A stretch of DNA of 64,000 bases from Candidatus Levyibacteriota bacterium (lineage in GTDB: Bacteria > Patescibacteria > Microgenomatia > Levybacterales > UBA12049), in NCBI GenBank assembly GCA_029260965.1, contig JAJDCG010000001.1, positions 485,592 to 549,591 on the forward strand. Reading direction: 5' to 3'. A model generated the notes under the pieces. That model did no database searches. It was not told the origin of the DNA and saw only the letters and a program-made list of their open reading frames with translations. Below, piece after piece: positions 33,473 through 41,328 of the stretch. The translations under genes were made by a program, and so were the position numbers. The first letter of the stretch is position 1. Each line of letters begins with the position of its first letter.

Positions 33473-34276
33473 TTATAGCTTAATACCAAGTCTTCTTGCA
33501 ATTACAGATTTTGCTTGATTTGAGACAGCATTATCAAGGGGAGCAAGTGTTACTTTTTGTTTATATTTAGTCGTGATTGCTTTTGTAATTAGCCAATCAG
33601 CAATTCCTGGATTCTTTGGAAGTAATGGTCCGTGCAAATATGAACCTATTGCGTTTTTATAGACTACACCTTCTGTACCATCTTCACCGTTATTTCCATA
33701 TCCTTTGATAACCATTGCGAAGGGTTTAGCATACTTACCCAGATAGGTACGTCCACCGTGATTTTCAAAGCCAACTATGATCCCAGAGTGTAGTATTGGA
33801 TATTTTGTGTTGAGTATATTTTTGTTTATAATTTTGGCAATGACGTTTCCGGTTAAGCGTTTTTTTTGAGGTCCTGCGTGTATTGTTTCTATATCAAATA
33901 TGCCTAATCCATCTAAGCGTTTTCCAATTGATGGTTCGTAGTATTTTCCAAAAAGCTGAGGTGCACCACAGACAAAAAGTGCGGGTACTTCTTTCTCGAT
34001 AAGCTTTCTGATTTCAGTTTCATGTTTTTTTAAATTTTGAATTACAATTGATTGTTCGCGGTCTTGTGCACCACCTGCAAAGAGAAGATCGATAGTTTTT
34101 AGATCAGGGATCTTGGACCTTTGATCAATGTTAATAATTTTTACTTCGATTCCTCGCCATTCGCAACGTTTCTGAAGCGTCATTATGTTACCCTTGTCCC
34201 CATATGTGCTCATCAGCTCAGGGTAAAGCCAACCGATATTTAGCTGATAGCTTTTGGCTTTTAGCTTTTGGGTCAT
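33473..34276 (-). CDS. gatD: Lipid II isoglutaminyl synthase, glutaminase subunit GatD
   Basis: A 267-residue class I glutamine amidotransferase working with MurT to amidate D-Glu of the peptidoglycan stem. LYPELMSTYGDKGN is the GatD signature near the start. The nucleophile is Cys in FVCGAPQLFG (near 102) and the His is in SYLHGPLLPKNP (near 215). It overlaps murT by 4 bases. The N-terminal codons contain short AAAGCT-type repeats (LKAKSYQL), so the true start could be slightly downstream. It is not related to gatC/A/B despite the name. Confidence 0.95.
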   Translation of the reverse strand: MTQKLKAKSYQLNIGWLYPELMSTYGDKGNIMTLQKRCEWRGIEVKIINIDQRSKIPDLKTIDLLFAGGAQDREQSIVIQNLKKHETEIRKLIEKEVPALFVCGAPQLFGKYYEPSIGKRLDGLGIFDIETIHAGPQKKRLTGNVIAKIINKNILNTKYPILHSGIIVGFENHGGRTYLGKYAKPFAMVIKGYGNNGEDGTEGVVYKNAIGSYLHGPLLPKNPGIADWLITKAITTKYKQKVTLAPLDNAVSNQAKSVIARRLGIKL

Positions 34277-35577
34277 AGAATTCTCCTCCCTGTTAAGATC
34301 TTCCTGGCATCAAGCATACCTGAATAGGTAGGTAGCATGAAAAGTATTTGATCGTCTTCAAGATATGAAATTGCTTTTTCAATTCCATTTTTAAGATTAT
34401 CTATTACTTTAACTCTGGTTTGATAATCGGTAATGCCCATTTCGTATTTGAGTCTGAGGGCCATGTCGTATGCCCGATCTCCTGCAACAAATATATTTTT
34501 AAATTTGCTAATTCGGTTCATTTCTGTATCCCATATCCATGAAATATCTCTTCCATCAGGAATGCGATCATTCAGTATGATCAATAAATTTTTTGCATCT
34601 AAATCAAGAATCGTGTTTAAGGATTGATTGAAGCTTGTCGGATTTTTAGATAGATAGATCTGTATGTTTTTATTTTTATATTTTATATTCTCCTGCCTAC
34701 CAAATGCTGGTTTAAAATCCTTTATAGATTGCTTGATTATGGCAGTTTTCATCTTTAGATGTTTTAAAAGTGCAATAGCAGCATGCGTGTTGTATTTATT
34801 GTAGGTTCCAGGAAGCGGGTAATTTTCAAAAAAATCAACATCAGGATTTGGTCTTTTAAATTTGCATTTACGACATTTCCAGTCGCCGAGATGAGAAAAG
34901 ATTTTATTTTTGTAAATTAGTTTGCCATTGCAATTTGGGCAGTAAGAAGAGTCTGTGGCATCATCCTGGGGGTGATTATTTTTATGATTAGAATCATGAA
35001 GTCCGAAATATAGCTTTTTATTTTTTGTATCCTTGCCCATATATGCGATCAGGGGATCATCACTATTTAGAATAAGTGTTGTTTTTTTACTCAGAAAACT
35101 AATCGATTTTTTCCATTTTTCTCCGATAGTGTTGATCTCTCCATACCTATCCAGTTGATCGCGGAATAGATTGAGAAGCAGTAATGCATCGGGAGTGACC
35201 TCTTTCAATACTAGGGGTAGATTGTTTTCGTCAATCTCAAATATTGCGTAGTCAGCATCTAGCCCACCTGTTGCTGAGGAGTGCATGATAAGCGTAGATG
35301 CGATGCCGTTTAGGAGATTTGCTCCAGACTCATTTTGAATTACTTTTCCGTTATTATGTCTTAGTGCATTTGTAATGAGCGAGGCGGTAGTCGTTTTTCC
35401 ATTGGTTCCTGCGATAATAACAATTTTTGTTTTAGATTTTTTAAGAAATTGCTTTATAAATTTTTTATTTAGGTTAAGAGCAATGTGTCCTGGCCATGTC
35501 GAGCCGTTGCCAAGGTTCAAGACTTTTGCAAACTTTGAAATAGCCTTTCCAGAAATAATTAATGGATAGTTGAGCAT
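34273..35577 (-). CDS. murT: Lipid II isoglutaminyl synthase, Mur-ligase-like subunit MurT
   Basis: A 434-residue ATP-dependent ligase that activates the D-Glu carboxylate for amidation by GatD-derived ammonia. P-loop GTNGKTTTAS lies near 56-65. A four-Cys zinc ribbon (CPNC ... CRKC, about 210-235) is inserted in the central domain, as in MurT. The C-terminal DUF1727 domain contains LNDRIPDGRDISWIWD. MurT-GatD is known from Gram-positives and monoderm-like lineages, and its presence implies an amidated peptidoglycan. Confidence 0.95.
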   Translation of the reverse strand: MLNYPLIISGKAISKFAKVLNLGNGSTWPGHIALNLNKKFIKQFLKKSKTKIVIIAGTNGKTTTASLITNALRHNNGKVIQNESGANLLNGIASTLIMHSSATGGLDADYAIFEIDENNLPLVLKEVTPDALLLLNLFRDQLDRYGEINTIGEKWKKSISFLSKKTTLILNSDDPLIAYMGKDTKNKKLYFGLHDSNHKNNHPQDDATDSSYCPNCNGKLIYKNKIFSHLGDWKCRKCKFKRPNPDVDFFENYPLPGTYNKYNTHAAIALLKHLKMKTAIIKQSIKDFKPAFGRQENIKYKNKNIQIYLSKNPTSFNQSLNTILDLDAKNLLIILNDRIPDGRDISWIWDTEMNRISKFKNIFVAGDRAYDMALRLKYEMGITDYQTRVKVIDNLKNGIEKAISYLEDDQILFMLPTYSGMLDARKILTGRRIL

Positions 35578-35583
35578 AATTTA

Positions 35584-36477
35584 TTACATTGAACGGAGAA
35601 TTCTTACTCTCTCTTCAATAGGTGGATGGGTAGAGAATAACCCTGATATTTTACTCTTTAAATTTTTTTCCTTAAAAGGGCTTGCAATAAAAAGATGTGC
35701 AGTTGCACTGCTGGAGCTTCTCATTTCATTCTTGTCAGATGATATTTTTTCAAGTGCAGATGCAAGTCCTTCTGGATAGCGAGTGAGGAGTGCTCCTGAT
35801 GCATCGGCGAGATATTCTCTTTTTCTAGACACAGAAAGTTGTATAAGACTTGCAAATATGGGTGCCAATATCGCTAGTATGATGCCAGCAAGGAGAAATA
35901 TTGCACCTGTTTTATTGTTTTCGTCTTTTCTGATCCCGCCCCAAAAAAGACTTCGGGTAAATATGTCTGCGAGTAGTGCTACAAATCCGACTAAAACAGC
36001 TGTGATCATGAGTAATCTGGTGTCGTAGTTTTTGACATGAGACAGCTCGTGCGCAATAACTCCCTCTAGTTCAATTTTGGATAATTTTTCCTGAAGTCCA
36101 GTAGTCACAGCAATTGAGGCATGCTTCGGATCTCTTCCTGTTGCAAAAGCATTTGGTGCAGGATCGTTTATAACATAGACATTTGGCATAGGGTTTCCGC
36201 TGGCGATGCTAAGATTCTCGACTATTCGGTAAAGTTCAGGGTTATTTTCTTTTTTTATTTTTTTTGCACGATTAGTGCCCAGTACAATTTTGTCTGAGAA
36301 AAAAAAGCTGCCAAAAGCGTAAAAAACAGAAAAGATAAAGACACCAGTTGTAAAAGGGTATCCATATCCAGTTGCTTCACCTATCACATAGCCAACGGTT
36401 AGCGCAAATATTATAAATAATACGATTATAAGCCAACTTTTCCATTTATTGACCCTGATTGATTTATATATATTCAT
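35584..36477 (-). CDS. htpX: Membrane zinc metalloprotease HtpX (M48)
   Basis: A 297-residue quality-control protease. Two N-terminal helices (about 14-60) precede the HEXXH motif in VIAHELSHVKNYD (near 141-145) and further helices (about 155-215). The third zinc ligand Glu is in SRKREYLADASGA. YVINDPAPNAFATG is conserved in HtpX. It is co-directional with lemA, a very common pair. Confidence 0.95.
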   Translation of the reverse strand: MNIYKSIRVNKWKSWLIIVLFIIFALTVGYVIGEATGYGYPFTTGVFIFSVFYAFGSFFFSDKIVLGTNRAKKIKKENNPELYRIVENLSIASGNPMPNVYVINDPAPNAFATGRDPKHASIAVTTGLQEKLSKIELEGVIAHELSHVKNYDTRLLMITAVLVGFVALLADIFTRSLFWGGIRKDENNKTGAIFLLAGIILAILAPIFASLIQLSVSRKREYLADASGALLTRYPEGLASALEKISSDKNEMRSSSSATAHLFIASPFKEKNLKSKISGLFSTHPPIEERVRILRSM

Positions 36478-36512
36478 AATTTAGTTCGCGGCGATATGCT
36501 CACCACTTTCTA

Positions 36513-37064
36513 TCAAAAACTGACTTTTACTTCTTTCTTGTCTCCATCGTTTGCTTCAAAGAATTCAGCTTTCGTAAATCTGAACATACTAGCAACTAGC
36601 GAGTTTGGGAATACCTGAATTTTCGTATTGTAGGCCATGACGTTGCTGTTATAAAACTGCCTTGAATAGGCAATTTTGTTTTCAGTATCTGATAGCTCCG
36701 CCTGTAGTTCGGAAAAATTCTGGCTTGCTTTCAAGTCAGGATAATTTTCTGCAACTGCAAAAAGCGATTTGAGCGATTCAGTAAGCATGTTATTTGCCTC
36801 TGCTTTTTTGTGTGCAGAATCAGCAGACATCAGACTGGCTCTCGCGTTAGTGACACTTTCAAGAACTCCTTTTTCGTGCTTGGTGTATCCCTTTACTGCT
36901 TCAACAAGATTTGGTATCAGATCCGTTCTTCTTTTTAACTGTACGTCTATCTGAGACAGTGATTCATTGATGCGCACCTTGAGTGTGACAAGACTGTTAT
37001 AGGTAAATAGTGCATAGAGACCTACAAAGAGTAATATAGCAACAAAAATTGTAATTGGATCCAT
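36513..37064 (-). CDS. lemA: LemA family protein
   Basis: A 183-residue membrane-anchored helical protein. One N-terminal helix (ITIFVAILLFVGLYALF) and the signature NSLVTLKVRINESLSQIDVQLKRRTDLIPNL are diagnostic. Later AYSRQFYNSNVMAYNTKIQVFPNS matches the C-terminal block. Function is poorly defined; it often accompanies HtpX-like proteases. A perfect anti-SD complement lies upstream. Confidence 0.95.
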   Translation of the reverse strand: MDPITIFVAILLFVGLYALFTYNSLVTLKVRINESLSQIDVQLKRRTDLIPNLVEAVKGYTKHEKGVLESVTNARASLMSADSAHKKAEANNMLTESLKSLFAVAENYPDLKASQNFSELQAELSDTENKIAYSRQFYNSNVMAYNTKIQVFPNSLVASMFRFTKAEFFEANDGDKKEVKVSF

Positions 37065-37070
37065 AAATAA

Positions 37071-37081
37071 TCACCTCCTTT
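37071..37081 (-). promoter_or_regulatory. Strong Shine-Dalgarno AAAGGAGGTGA for lemA
   Basis: An 11-base match to the 16S rRNA anti-SD lies 6 bases before the lemA ATG and overlaps the polX stop codon. It shows that internal operon genes use classical SD initiation although first genes look leaderless. Confidence 0.85.
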
Positions 37082-38852
37082 AATTATTAAACCATTTTCT
37101 CAATTTATTATAGTCAAAAGTATTGAGAATGTCACTTCTTTGGCAAAATCCTCGTCGTGCTACTGAAACGCCGTATTCCATAAGTACCATCTGTGGTAGT
37201 GCGTGACTGTCTGTATTTATAAAAAATTTAACACCTTTACTGCGTGCAATTTGCACCAGATTGTCAGGTAAATCCAGCCTTTGGGGCCATGAGTTTATCT
37301 CAATTGCCTTTTGTTTTTCTTGGCAAAAATCAAACAGTTTTTCCCATTCAAGATCGTATCCTTCTCTTTGGTTTATAAGTCTGCCGGTCGGATGAGCAAG
37401 GATGCGTGCTTTGGGGTGGGAAAGTCCCTGAATTACTCGTTTTGTCATGTCCTGTCTGTTCATGGAAAAAGCGCTGTGTATAGAAACGATTGTCCCATCC
37501 AGAAGCGATAATGATTTATCGTCCACAGCGAGTGTTCCGTCTGGTTTGATGTCAGTCTCAAGCAATGAAAATATCTGAATCGATTTATTATACTTGCTTC
37601 GTAACTTTTCGATATGTTCATGTCTTTTTGCTATCAGATCGTATATTTGTTTGTTGCTGTGTCCTGATTGGCTGGGGTTATGTTCTGAAAAGCCGAGATA
37701 CTTGTATTTGAGGAAAATTGCATTTTTTATCATATCTTCCATACTATTTTGTCCTGGATCATGGCTTTCCTCAACTGGGAAGCTGGAGTGGAGATGAAAA
37801 TCACCCTTTATATCTGATAGTTCAATCAACCTGGGTAGTTTGTTTTTTTGTGCTAGTTCTATTTCTCCTTTGTCTTCGCGTATCTCAGGTGGTACCCATT
37901 GTAATCCGAGAAATTTATAAAGTTCTTGCTCTGTTTTGAAAAGCTTTATTTTGGATTTTGTATCTTCTTTTTTCTTAACTCCATAGTCAGATAAAGAATA
38001 TCCTTTTTTCAGCGCGATTTCTCTTAGGTGGACATTGTGATCTTTGCTTCCAGTAAAATGCTGCAAGAGCGCGCCAAACCCATCTGGGTGCTCAACCATA
38101 AGATCTATCTGCCTGTTGCCTGAAGTGAGTATAGAAGATGTTCGCGTCCCTTTTTCGATAACACGTTCTGTGTGGGGATAGGATGCAAAATAGTTCAGAA
38201 CTGCCTGTGGGTTCTTGCTGGATGCGGCGATGTCTATATCGCCAACTGTTGATTTTTTGCGTCTCAGACTTCCCAAGGGGTAGACCTCCTTGACATCTTT
38301 TGAGCGCTCTAGATAGTCAATCATTTTTCGCGCGAGTTCAGTCGCGTAGGGTAATACCATGCGTGCAGATTTGGTTTTGCCCATTCCGTATTCTTTGAAT
38401 GACTGTAGTATGTCTTTTTCTGATTTTTCACCAAAGCCAGGTAGACCAGCTATTTTTCCGCTTTCTGCTATTTTTACTAGATCATCCATTACGGTGTCGG
38501 GTTTCTTGAGGTTAAATTCTGTCACCAGTCGGTATGCTTTTTTGGGTCCAAATCCTGGTACATCAAGAAGTGGGAATACTGCTTTAGGAACCTGGAATAG
38601 TATGTCATCAAAGTATGTGACTTTGCCTTTTTTGAAGAGCTCTTCTAGATGAGATTTTATTGATTCTCCTACTCCAGGAAGATCTTTCAATTTACCTTCA
38701 TTGTACAGCTCCTTCAGCTCTGTGGGTTCATGCTCTATTGTCTCTGCTGCTTTTTGGTATGCAATTATCTGGAAATAATGTTTTTTATTATCCAGAATAG
38801 AATACGCAGCAGATACATGAGAGAGGAGCTTTGCTATTTCTGAATTGGTCAC
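37080..38852 (-). CDS. polX: DNA polymerase/3'-5' exonuclease PolX
   Basis: A 590-residue family X repair polymerase. The N-terminal HhH region has LKDLPGVGES and PGFGPKKAYRL. The nucleotidyltransferase site is GSLRRKKSTVGDIDIAAS with its Asp pair (near 195-215). The C-terminal PHP nuclease has GDFHLHSSFPV (near 345), GFSEHNPSQSGH and HPTGRLINQREG. The start is GTG at 38852, placed 6 bases after a -10 box, so probably leaderless. First gene of the long leftward array. Confidence 0.95.
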   Translation of the reverse strand: MTNSEIAKLLSHVSAAYSILDNKKHYFQIIAYQKAAETIEHEPTELKELYNEGKLKDLPGVGESIKSHLEELFKKGKVTYFDDILFQVPKAVFPLLDVPGFGPKKAYRLVTEFNLKKPDTVMDDLVKIAESGKIAGLPGFGEKSEKDILQSFKEYGMGKTKSARMVLPYATELARKMIDYLERSKDVKEVYPLGSLRRKKSTVGDIDIAASSKNPQAVLNYFASYPHTERVIEKGTRTSSILTSGNRQIDLMVEHPDGFGALLQHFTGSKDHNVHLREIALKKGYSLSDYGVKKKEDTKSKIKLFKTEQELYKFLGLQWVPPEIREDKGEIELAQKNKLPRLIELSDIKGDFHLHSSFPVEESHDPGQNSMEDMIKNAIFLKYKYLGFSEHNPSQSGHSNKQIYDLIAKRHEHIEKLRSKYNKSIQIFSLLETDIKPDGTLAVDDKSLSLLDGTIVSIHSAFSMNRQDMTKRVIQGLSHPKARILAHPTGRLINQREGYDLEWEKLFDFCQEKQKAIEINSWPQRLDLPDNLVQIARSKGVKFFINTDSHALPQMVLMEYGVSVARRGFCQRSDILNTFDYNKLRKWFNN

Positions 38853-38858
38853 GAGTTG

Positions 38859-38887
38859 AGTTTAGCAAAGGATTGACTACGAGGCAA
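38859..38887 (-). promoter_or_regulatory. polX promoter TTGCCT-17-TAAACT, leaderless GTG
   Basis: Minus-strand -35 at 38887-38882 and -10 at 38864-38859, ending 6 bases before GTG 38852. It overlaps face to face with the tRNA-Asp promoter. Confidence 0.6.
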
Positions 38888-38901
38888 GAGTAAAGTAAAA
38901 T
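38873..38901 (+). promoter_or_regulatory. tRNA-Asp promoter TTGACT-17-TAAAAT
   Basis: The -35 is at 38873-38878 and the -10 at 38896-38901, with mature tRNA 5' end 11 bases past the -10. Shares DNA with the divergent polX promoter. Confidence 0.65.
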
Positions 38902-38911
38902 AGGGAGACTT

Positions 38912-38986
38912 GGGGTTGTAGCTCAGTCTGGTTAGAGCGTCTCCCTGTCACGGAGAAGGTCGCGGGTTCGAGCCCCGTCAATCCCG
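38912..38986 (+). tRNA. tRNA-Asp (anticodon GTC)
   Basis: A 75-base cloverleaf. Acceptor GGGGTTG pairs with CAATCCC with one G-U, anticodon stem TCTCC/GGAGA encloses loop CTGTCAC (anticodon GTC), and T-arm CGGG TTCGAGC CCCG follows. The discriminator is G, the Asp identity base. CCA is not encoded. Confidence 0.96.
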
Positions 38987-39111
38987 CAAATACTGCCAAG
39001 CGTCTCCTCGCTCATAGGTTAACTGACCCCTTGCATTTTATCAAAAAACATTGTATTCTTTTGATAATTCACGCTACCTGCCCACACTATCTCTGCCTAG
39101 AAAGGAGGAAA

Positions 39112-39744
39112 ATGCATTTAAACAAATCAATTAAAAAAAATAAAAATCTTTCGGGATTTCTAAAAATGGGTGAATCCTACACTAGTTTGATCCTCGGCAT
39201 TATCGCAGTTATCATCGTAACTATACTTGTTATCTCTTTTGTAAAACAGAATAATAAAAATGCAACTGATGAAGAAGCTATGACTGATGAGCAAGAAGGA
39301 GTACATAAAGTAGCAGAGGGTGAGACTCTATGGAGTATATCTGAGGCTGCATACGGTAGTGGATACAACTGGGTTGATATCGCACAAGCAAACAATATCG
39401 AAAATCCTGATTCTATCGAAGCTGGAGACGAGCTAAAGCTTCCTGATGTAGAACCAAAGACTCTGACGGTTGTTGGAGAAGCAATTGGAGGAGAGCCTGA
39501 GGTCATGGAAGAAGATGCCATGAATAAGGAGGAGGTAGATGATGCTATGGAGGCTGAGGAAGAAAAAGATTCTTCAGACAAAATCACAGGCGATAAATAT
39601 ACTGTAAAACAGGGTGAATACCTGTGGGATATAGCAGTTCGTGCCTACGGTGATGGATACAAATGGGTTGAGATCGCAAGAGCAAGTAAGCTTGCCAATC
39701 CTGATGTAATCCACGCTGGAAACGAACTCTCACTTCCTAGGTAA
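39112..39744 (+). CDS. Membrane-anchored double-LysM protein
   Basis: A 210-residue protein beginning at ATG 39112, 3 bases after AAAGGAGG; the frame is open upstream to 39031 but that extension is implausible. One transmembrane helix (about 22-44) is followed by two LysM modules: HKVAEGETLWSISEAAYGSG (about 64-110) and YTVKQGEYLWDIAVRAYGDG (about 163-208). An acidic linker rich in Glu, Asp and Met separates them. LysM binds N-acetylglucosamine polymers, so it probably links membrane and cell wall. No hydrolase domain is present. Confidence 0.9.
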   Translation: MHLNKSIKKNKNLSGFLKMGESYTSLILGIIAVIIVTILVISFVKQNNKNATDEEAMTDEQEGVHKVAEGETLWSISEAAYGSGYNWVDIAQANNIENPDSIEAGDELKLPDVEPKTLTVVGEAIGGEPEVMEEDAMNKEEVDDAMEAEEEKDSSDKITGDKYTVKQGEYLWDIAVRAYGDGYKWVEIARASKLANPDVIHAGNELSLPR

Positions 39745-39770
39745 AAAACCTGCCCAGCTTAATTTCATTA

Positions 39771-39810
39771 TTGACAGTATGTCTAATTTAGACTAAAATG
39801 TCTAGTTAGA
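39771..39810 (+). promoter_or_regulatory. Promoter with tandem palindromic operator before the AlaX-like gene
   Basis: TTGACA (39771-39776), 17 bp, TAAAAT (39794-39799). The spacer contains a perfect palindrome GTCTAA-T-TTAGAC (39781-39793), and a second, shorter one, TCTA-GT-TAGA (39801-39810), follows the -10. Half sites share TCTA/TAGA. Placement over spacer and start site is typical of repression, probably by the YheO-like regulator encoded second in this unit. Confidence 0.65.
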
Positions 39811-39812
39811 TA

Positions 39813-40541
39813 ATGAAAACGAAGCTTTTATATTTGGACGATTCATACCTGCGGGAGATGAATGCCTTAATTCTAGAAGTCATTCCTGAAGGTGAGGGAA
39901 AGTATAGATTGCTGCTTGATCAGACTGTCTTTTACGCAATGGGTGGCGGACAGCCGACGGATCAAGGTAAGTTAACTTCCAGTAATTGGCTAGGAGAGGT
40001 TTATCAAGTAATCACAATAGACGGTGAGTTGTGGCACTATCTGAAAAGTGACAACGCACCAATAAATGGCGATGTTGTTCATGGAGTTATAGATTGGGAA
40101 AGAAGATATAAAAATATGAGATACCACACGGGTGGTCATATTGTTGATTTTGCACTTTATTTGCTTGGTTATTCCCCTGATAGACTCACTCCTATAAAAG
40201 CAGATCATGGGAAAAAGCCATACATTGTTTATAAGGGACTTGTGGATCACGACATTACACAGGAATTACAGAACAAAGTAGATGAGTTAATAGAAAAAGA
40301 TCTTCAGTTTTCCTGGGATTTTCAGTCTTTTGAGGATTTGAAGAAAGAAGCTATTTATTTACAGCCAAATTTGCCCACAAACAAGCCGCTCAGGACATTA
40401 CGTCTTGAAACAGTCGGTGCTGTTGCGGATGGTGGGACACAACTTCATTCAACTTCAGAAGCTGGAAAAATCATGGTTGGTGACATAGATACTGAAGAAG
40501 ATAGTACGATAATTCATTATTTACTACCTCAACAAATATGA
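39813..40541 (+). CDS. AlaX-like tRNA editing domain protein with altered zinc site
   Basis: A 242-residue relative of the alanyl-tRNA synthetase editing domain and free-standing AlaX hydrolases, which clear mischarged Ser- or Gly-tRNA-Ala. FYAMGGGQPTDQG (about 40-51) and the first metal motif HTGGH (about 105-109) are present. The second metal motif, normally CxGTH, reads ADGGTQLHSTSEAG (near 205), with Cys and His replaced by Asp and Gln. It may use a different metal site, act on another substrate, or be inactive. It overlaps the next gene by 4 bases. Confidence 0.8.
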   Translation: MKTKLLYLDDSYLREMNALILEVIPEGEGKYRLLLDQTVFYAMGGGQPTDQGKLTSSNWLGEVYQVITIDGELWHYLKSDNAPINGDVVHGVIDWERRYKNMRYHTGGHIVDFALYLLGYSPDRLTPIKADHGKKPYIVYKGLVDHDITQELQNKVDELIEKDLQFSWDFQSFEDLKKEAIYLQPNLPTNKPLRTLRLETVGAVADGGTQLHSTSEAGKIMVGDIDTEEDSTIIHYLLPQQI

Positions 40542-41164
40542 ATTCAAAAGAATTAATTAAAACATATGAACCTGTTATCAATGGCGTTGTAGAGCTGTTC
40601 GCGCCATTTGTCGAGTGTGCTATTCATGATATAGAAAAAGGAAAGATTACTGCTATTTATAATAATATTTCCAAAAGAAAAATTGGCGACCCAAGCCCCT
40701 TGGCAGAGCTGAATACCCCTGTTGATAAATTTCCTGATGTATTTGATCCGTATTATGAAACTAACTGGAATGGGCATAAAATAAAATGTACAAGTATTAC
40801 AATCCGCGATGAGTACAAAAAGCCAGCATTTATTATTTGTTTTAATTTCGATACTTCAGTATTTCAAGACATGCAGATAAATTTAAAAACATTTTTAGAT
40901 GTAAAAAAGGGTACTGATAACCCGGTCGAGTTATTTAAAGAAGAATGGAGACAAAGAATTGACCGTTTCATTTCAGAATATGTAGCAAATAAAAAGTTAA
41001 TATTATCTGATTTAACAAGAGAAGAGAAAAAGGAACTGATTGATGAATTATCAAGACATGGAGTATTTTTTTATAAAAACGCATCGAGCTATATTGCGAG
41101 CAAGCTAAAGCTTTCAAGAGCAACAATCTATAATCACCTCAAAGTTTTAAGAGCAAATGAGTGA
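40538..41164 (+). CDS. YheO/DauR-like transcriptional regulator (PAS-like plus HTH)
   Basis: A 208-residue protein. The N-terminal YheO-PAS domain (about 5-125) includes FAPFVECAIHDIEKGKITAI and ITIRDEYKKPAFIICFNFD. The C-terminal HTH (about 158-208) contains LTREEKKELIDELSRHGVFF then SYIASKLKLSRATIYNHL. DauR-type relatives control amino acid metabolism genes. It is coupled to the AlaX-like gene and likely autoregulates through the tandem palindrome upstream. Its stop codon touches the 3' end of the convergent tRNA-Gly. Confidence 0.88.
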   Translation: MNSKELIKTYEPVINGVVELFAPFVECAIHDIEKGKITAIYNNISKRKIGDPSPLAELNTPVDKFPDVFDPYYETNWNGHKIKCTSITIRDEYKKPAFIICFNFDTSVFQDMQINLKTFLDVKKGTDNPVELFKEEWRQRIDRFISEYVANKKLILSDLTREEKKELIDELSRHGVFFYKNASSYIASKLKLSRATIYNHLKVLRANE

Positions 41165-41234
41165 GCGGGGTACGAGAATCGAACTCGCTTCTCCACCTTG
41201 GGAAGGTGGCATACTACCGGTGTACTAACCCCGC
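41164..41234 (-). tRNA. tRNA-Gly (anticodon CCC)
   Basis: A 71-base cloverleaf. Acceptor GCGGGGT pairs with ACCCCGC, stem CCACC/GGTGG holds loop TTCCCAA (anticodon CCC, reads GGG), and the T-arm is CGAG TTCGATT CTCG. Discriminator U, no encoded CCA. The 3' end shares one base with the convergent yheO-like stop codon. Confidence 0.95.
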
Positions 41235-41241
41235 AATTTAT

Positions 41242-41270
41242 ATTCTAATAATACCATTTTAAGTATACAA
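41242..41270 (-). promoter_or_regulatory. tRNA-Gly promoter TTGTAT-17-TAGAAT
   Basis: Minus-strand -35 at 41270-41265 and -10 at 41247-41242, with the same -10 sequence as the tRNA-Thr promoter. Confidence 0.55.
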
Positions 41271-41294
41271 TTTCATTAATTCATTTTTTCCCAG

Positions 41295-41323
41295 TTGACT
41301 AATTATTATTGTTTTGTTAACAT
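41295..41323 (+). promoter_or_regulatory. pyrG promoter TTGACT-17-TAACAT, leaderless GTG
   Basis: The -35 is at 41295-41300 and the -10 at 41318-41323; the GTG start follows 5 bases later, so the transcript would begin at the start codon. Confidence 0.6.
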
Positions 41324-41328
41324 AAATC

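Noticed and set aside
40553..40777. Minus-strand ORFs within the alaX/yheO region
   Set aside because: They are antisense to well-supported genes and lack recognisable motifs.
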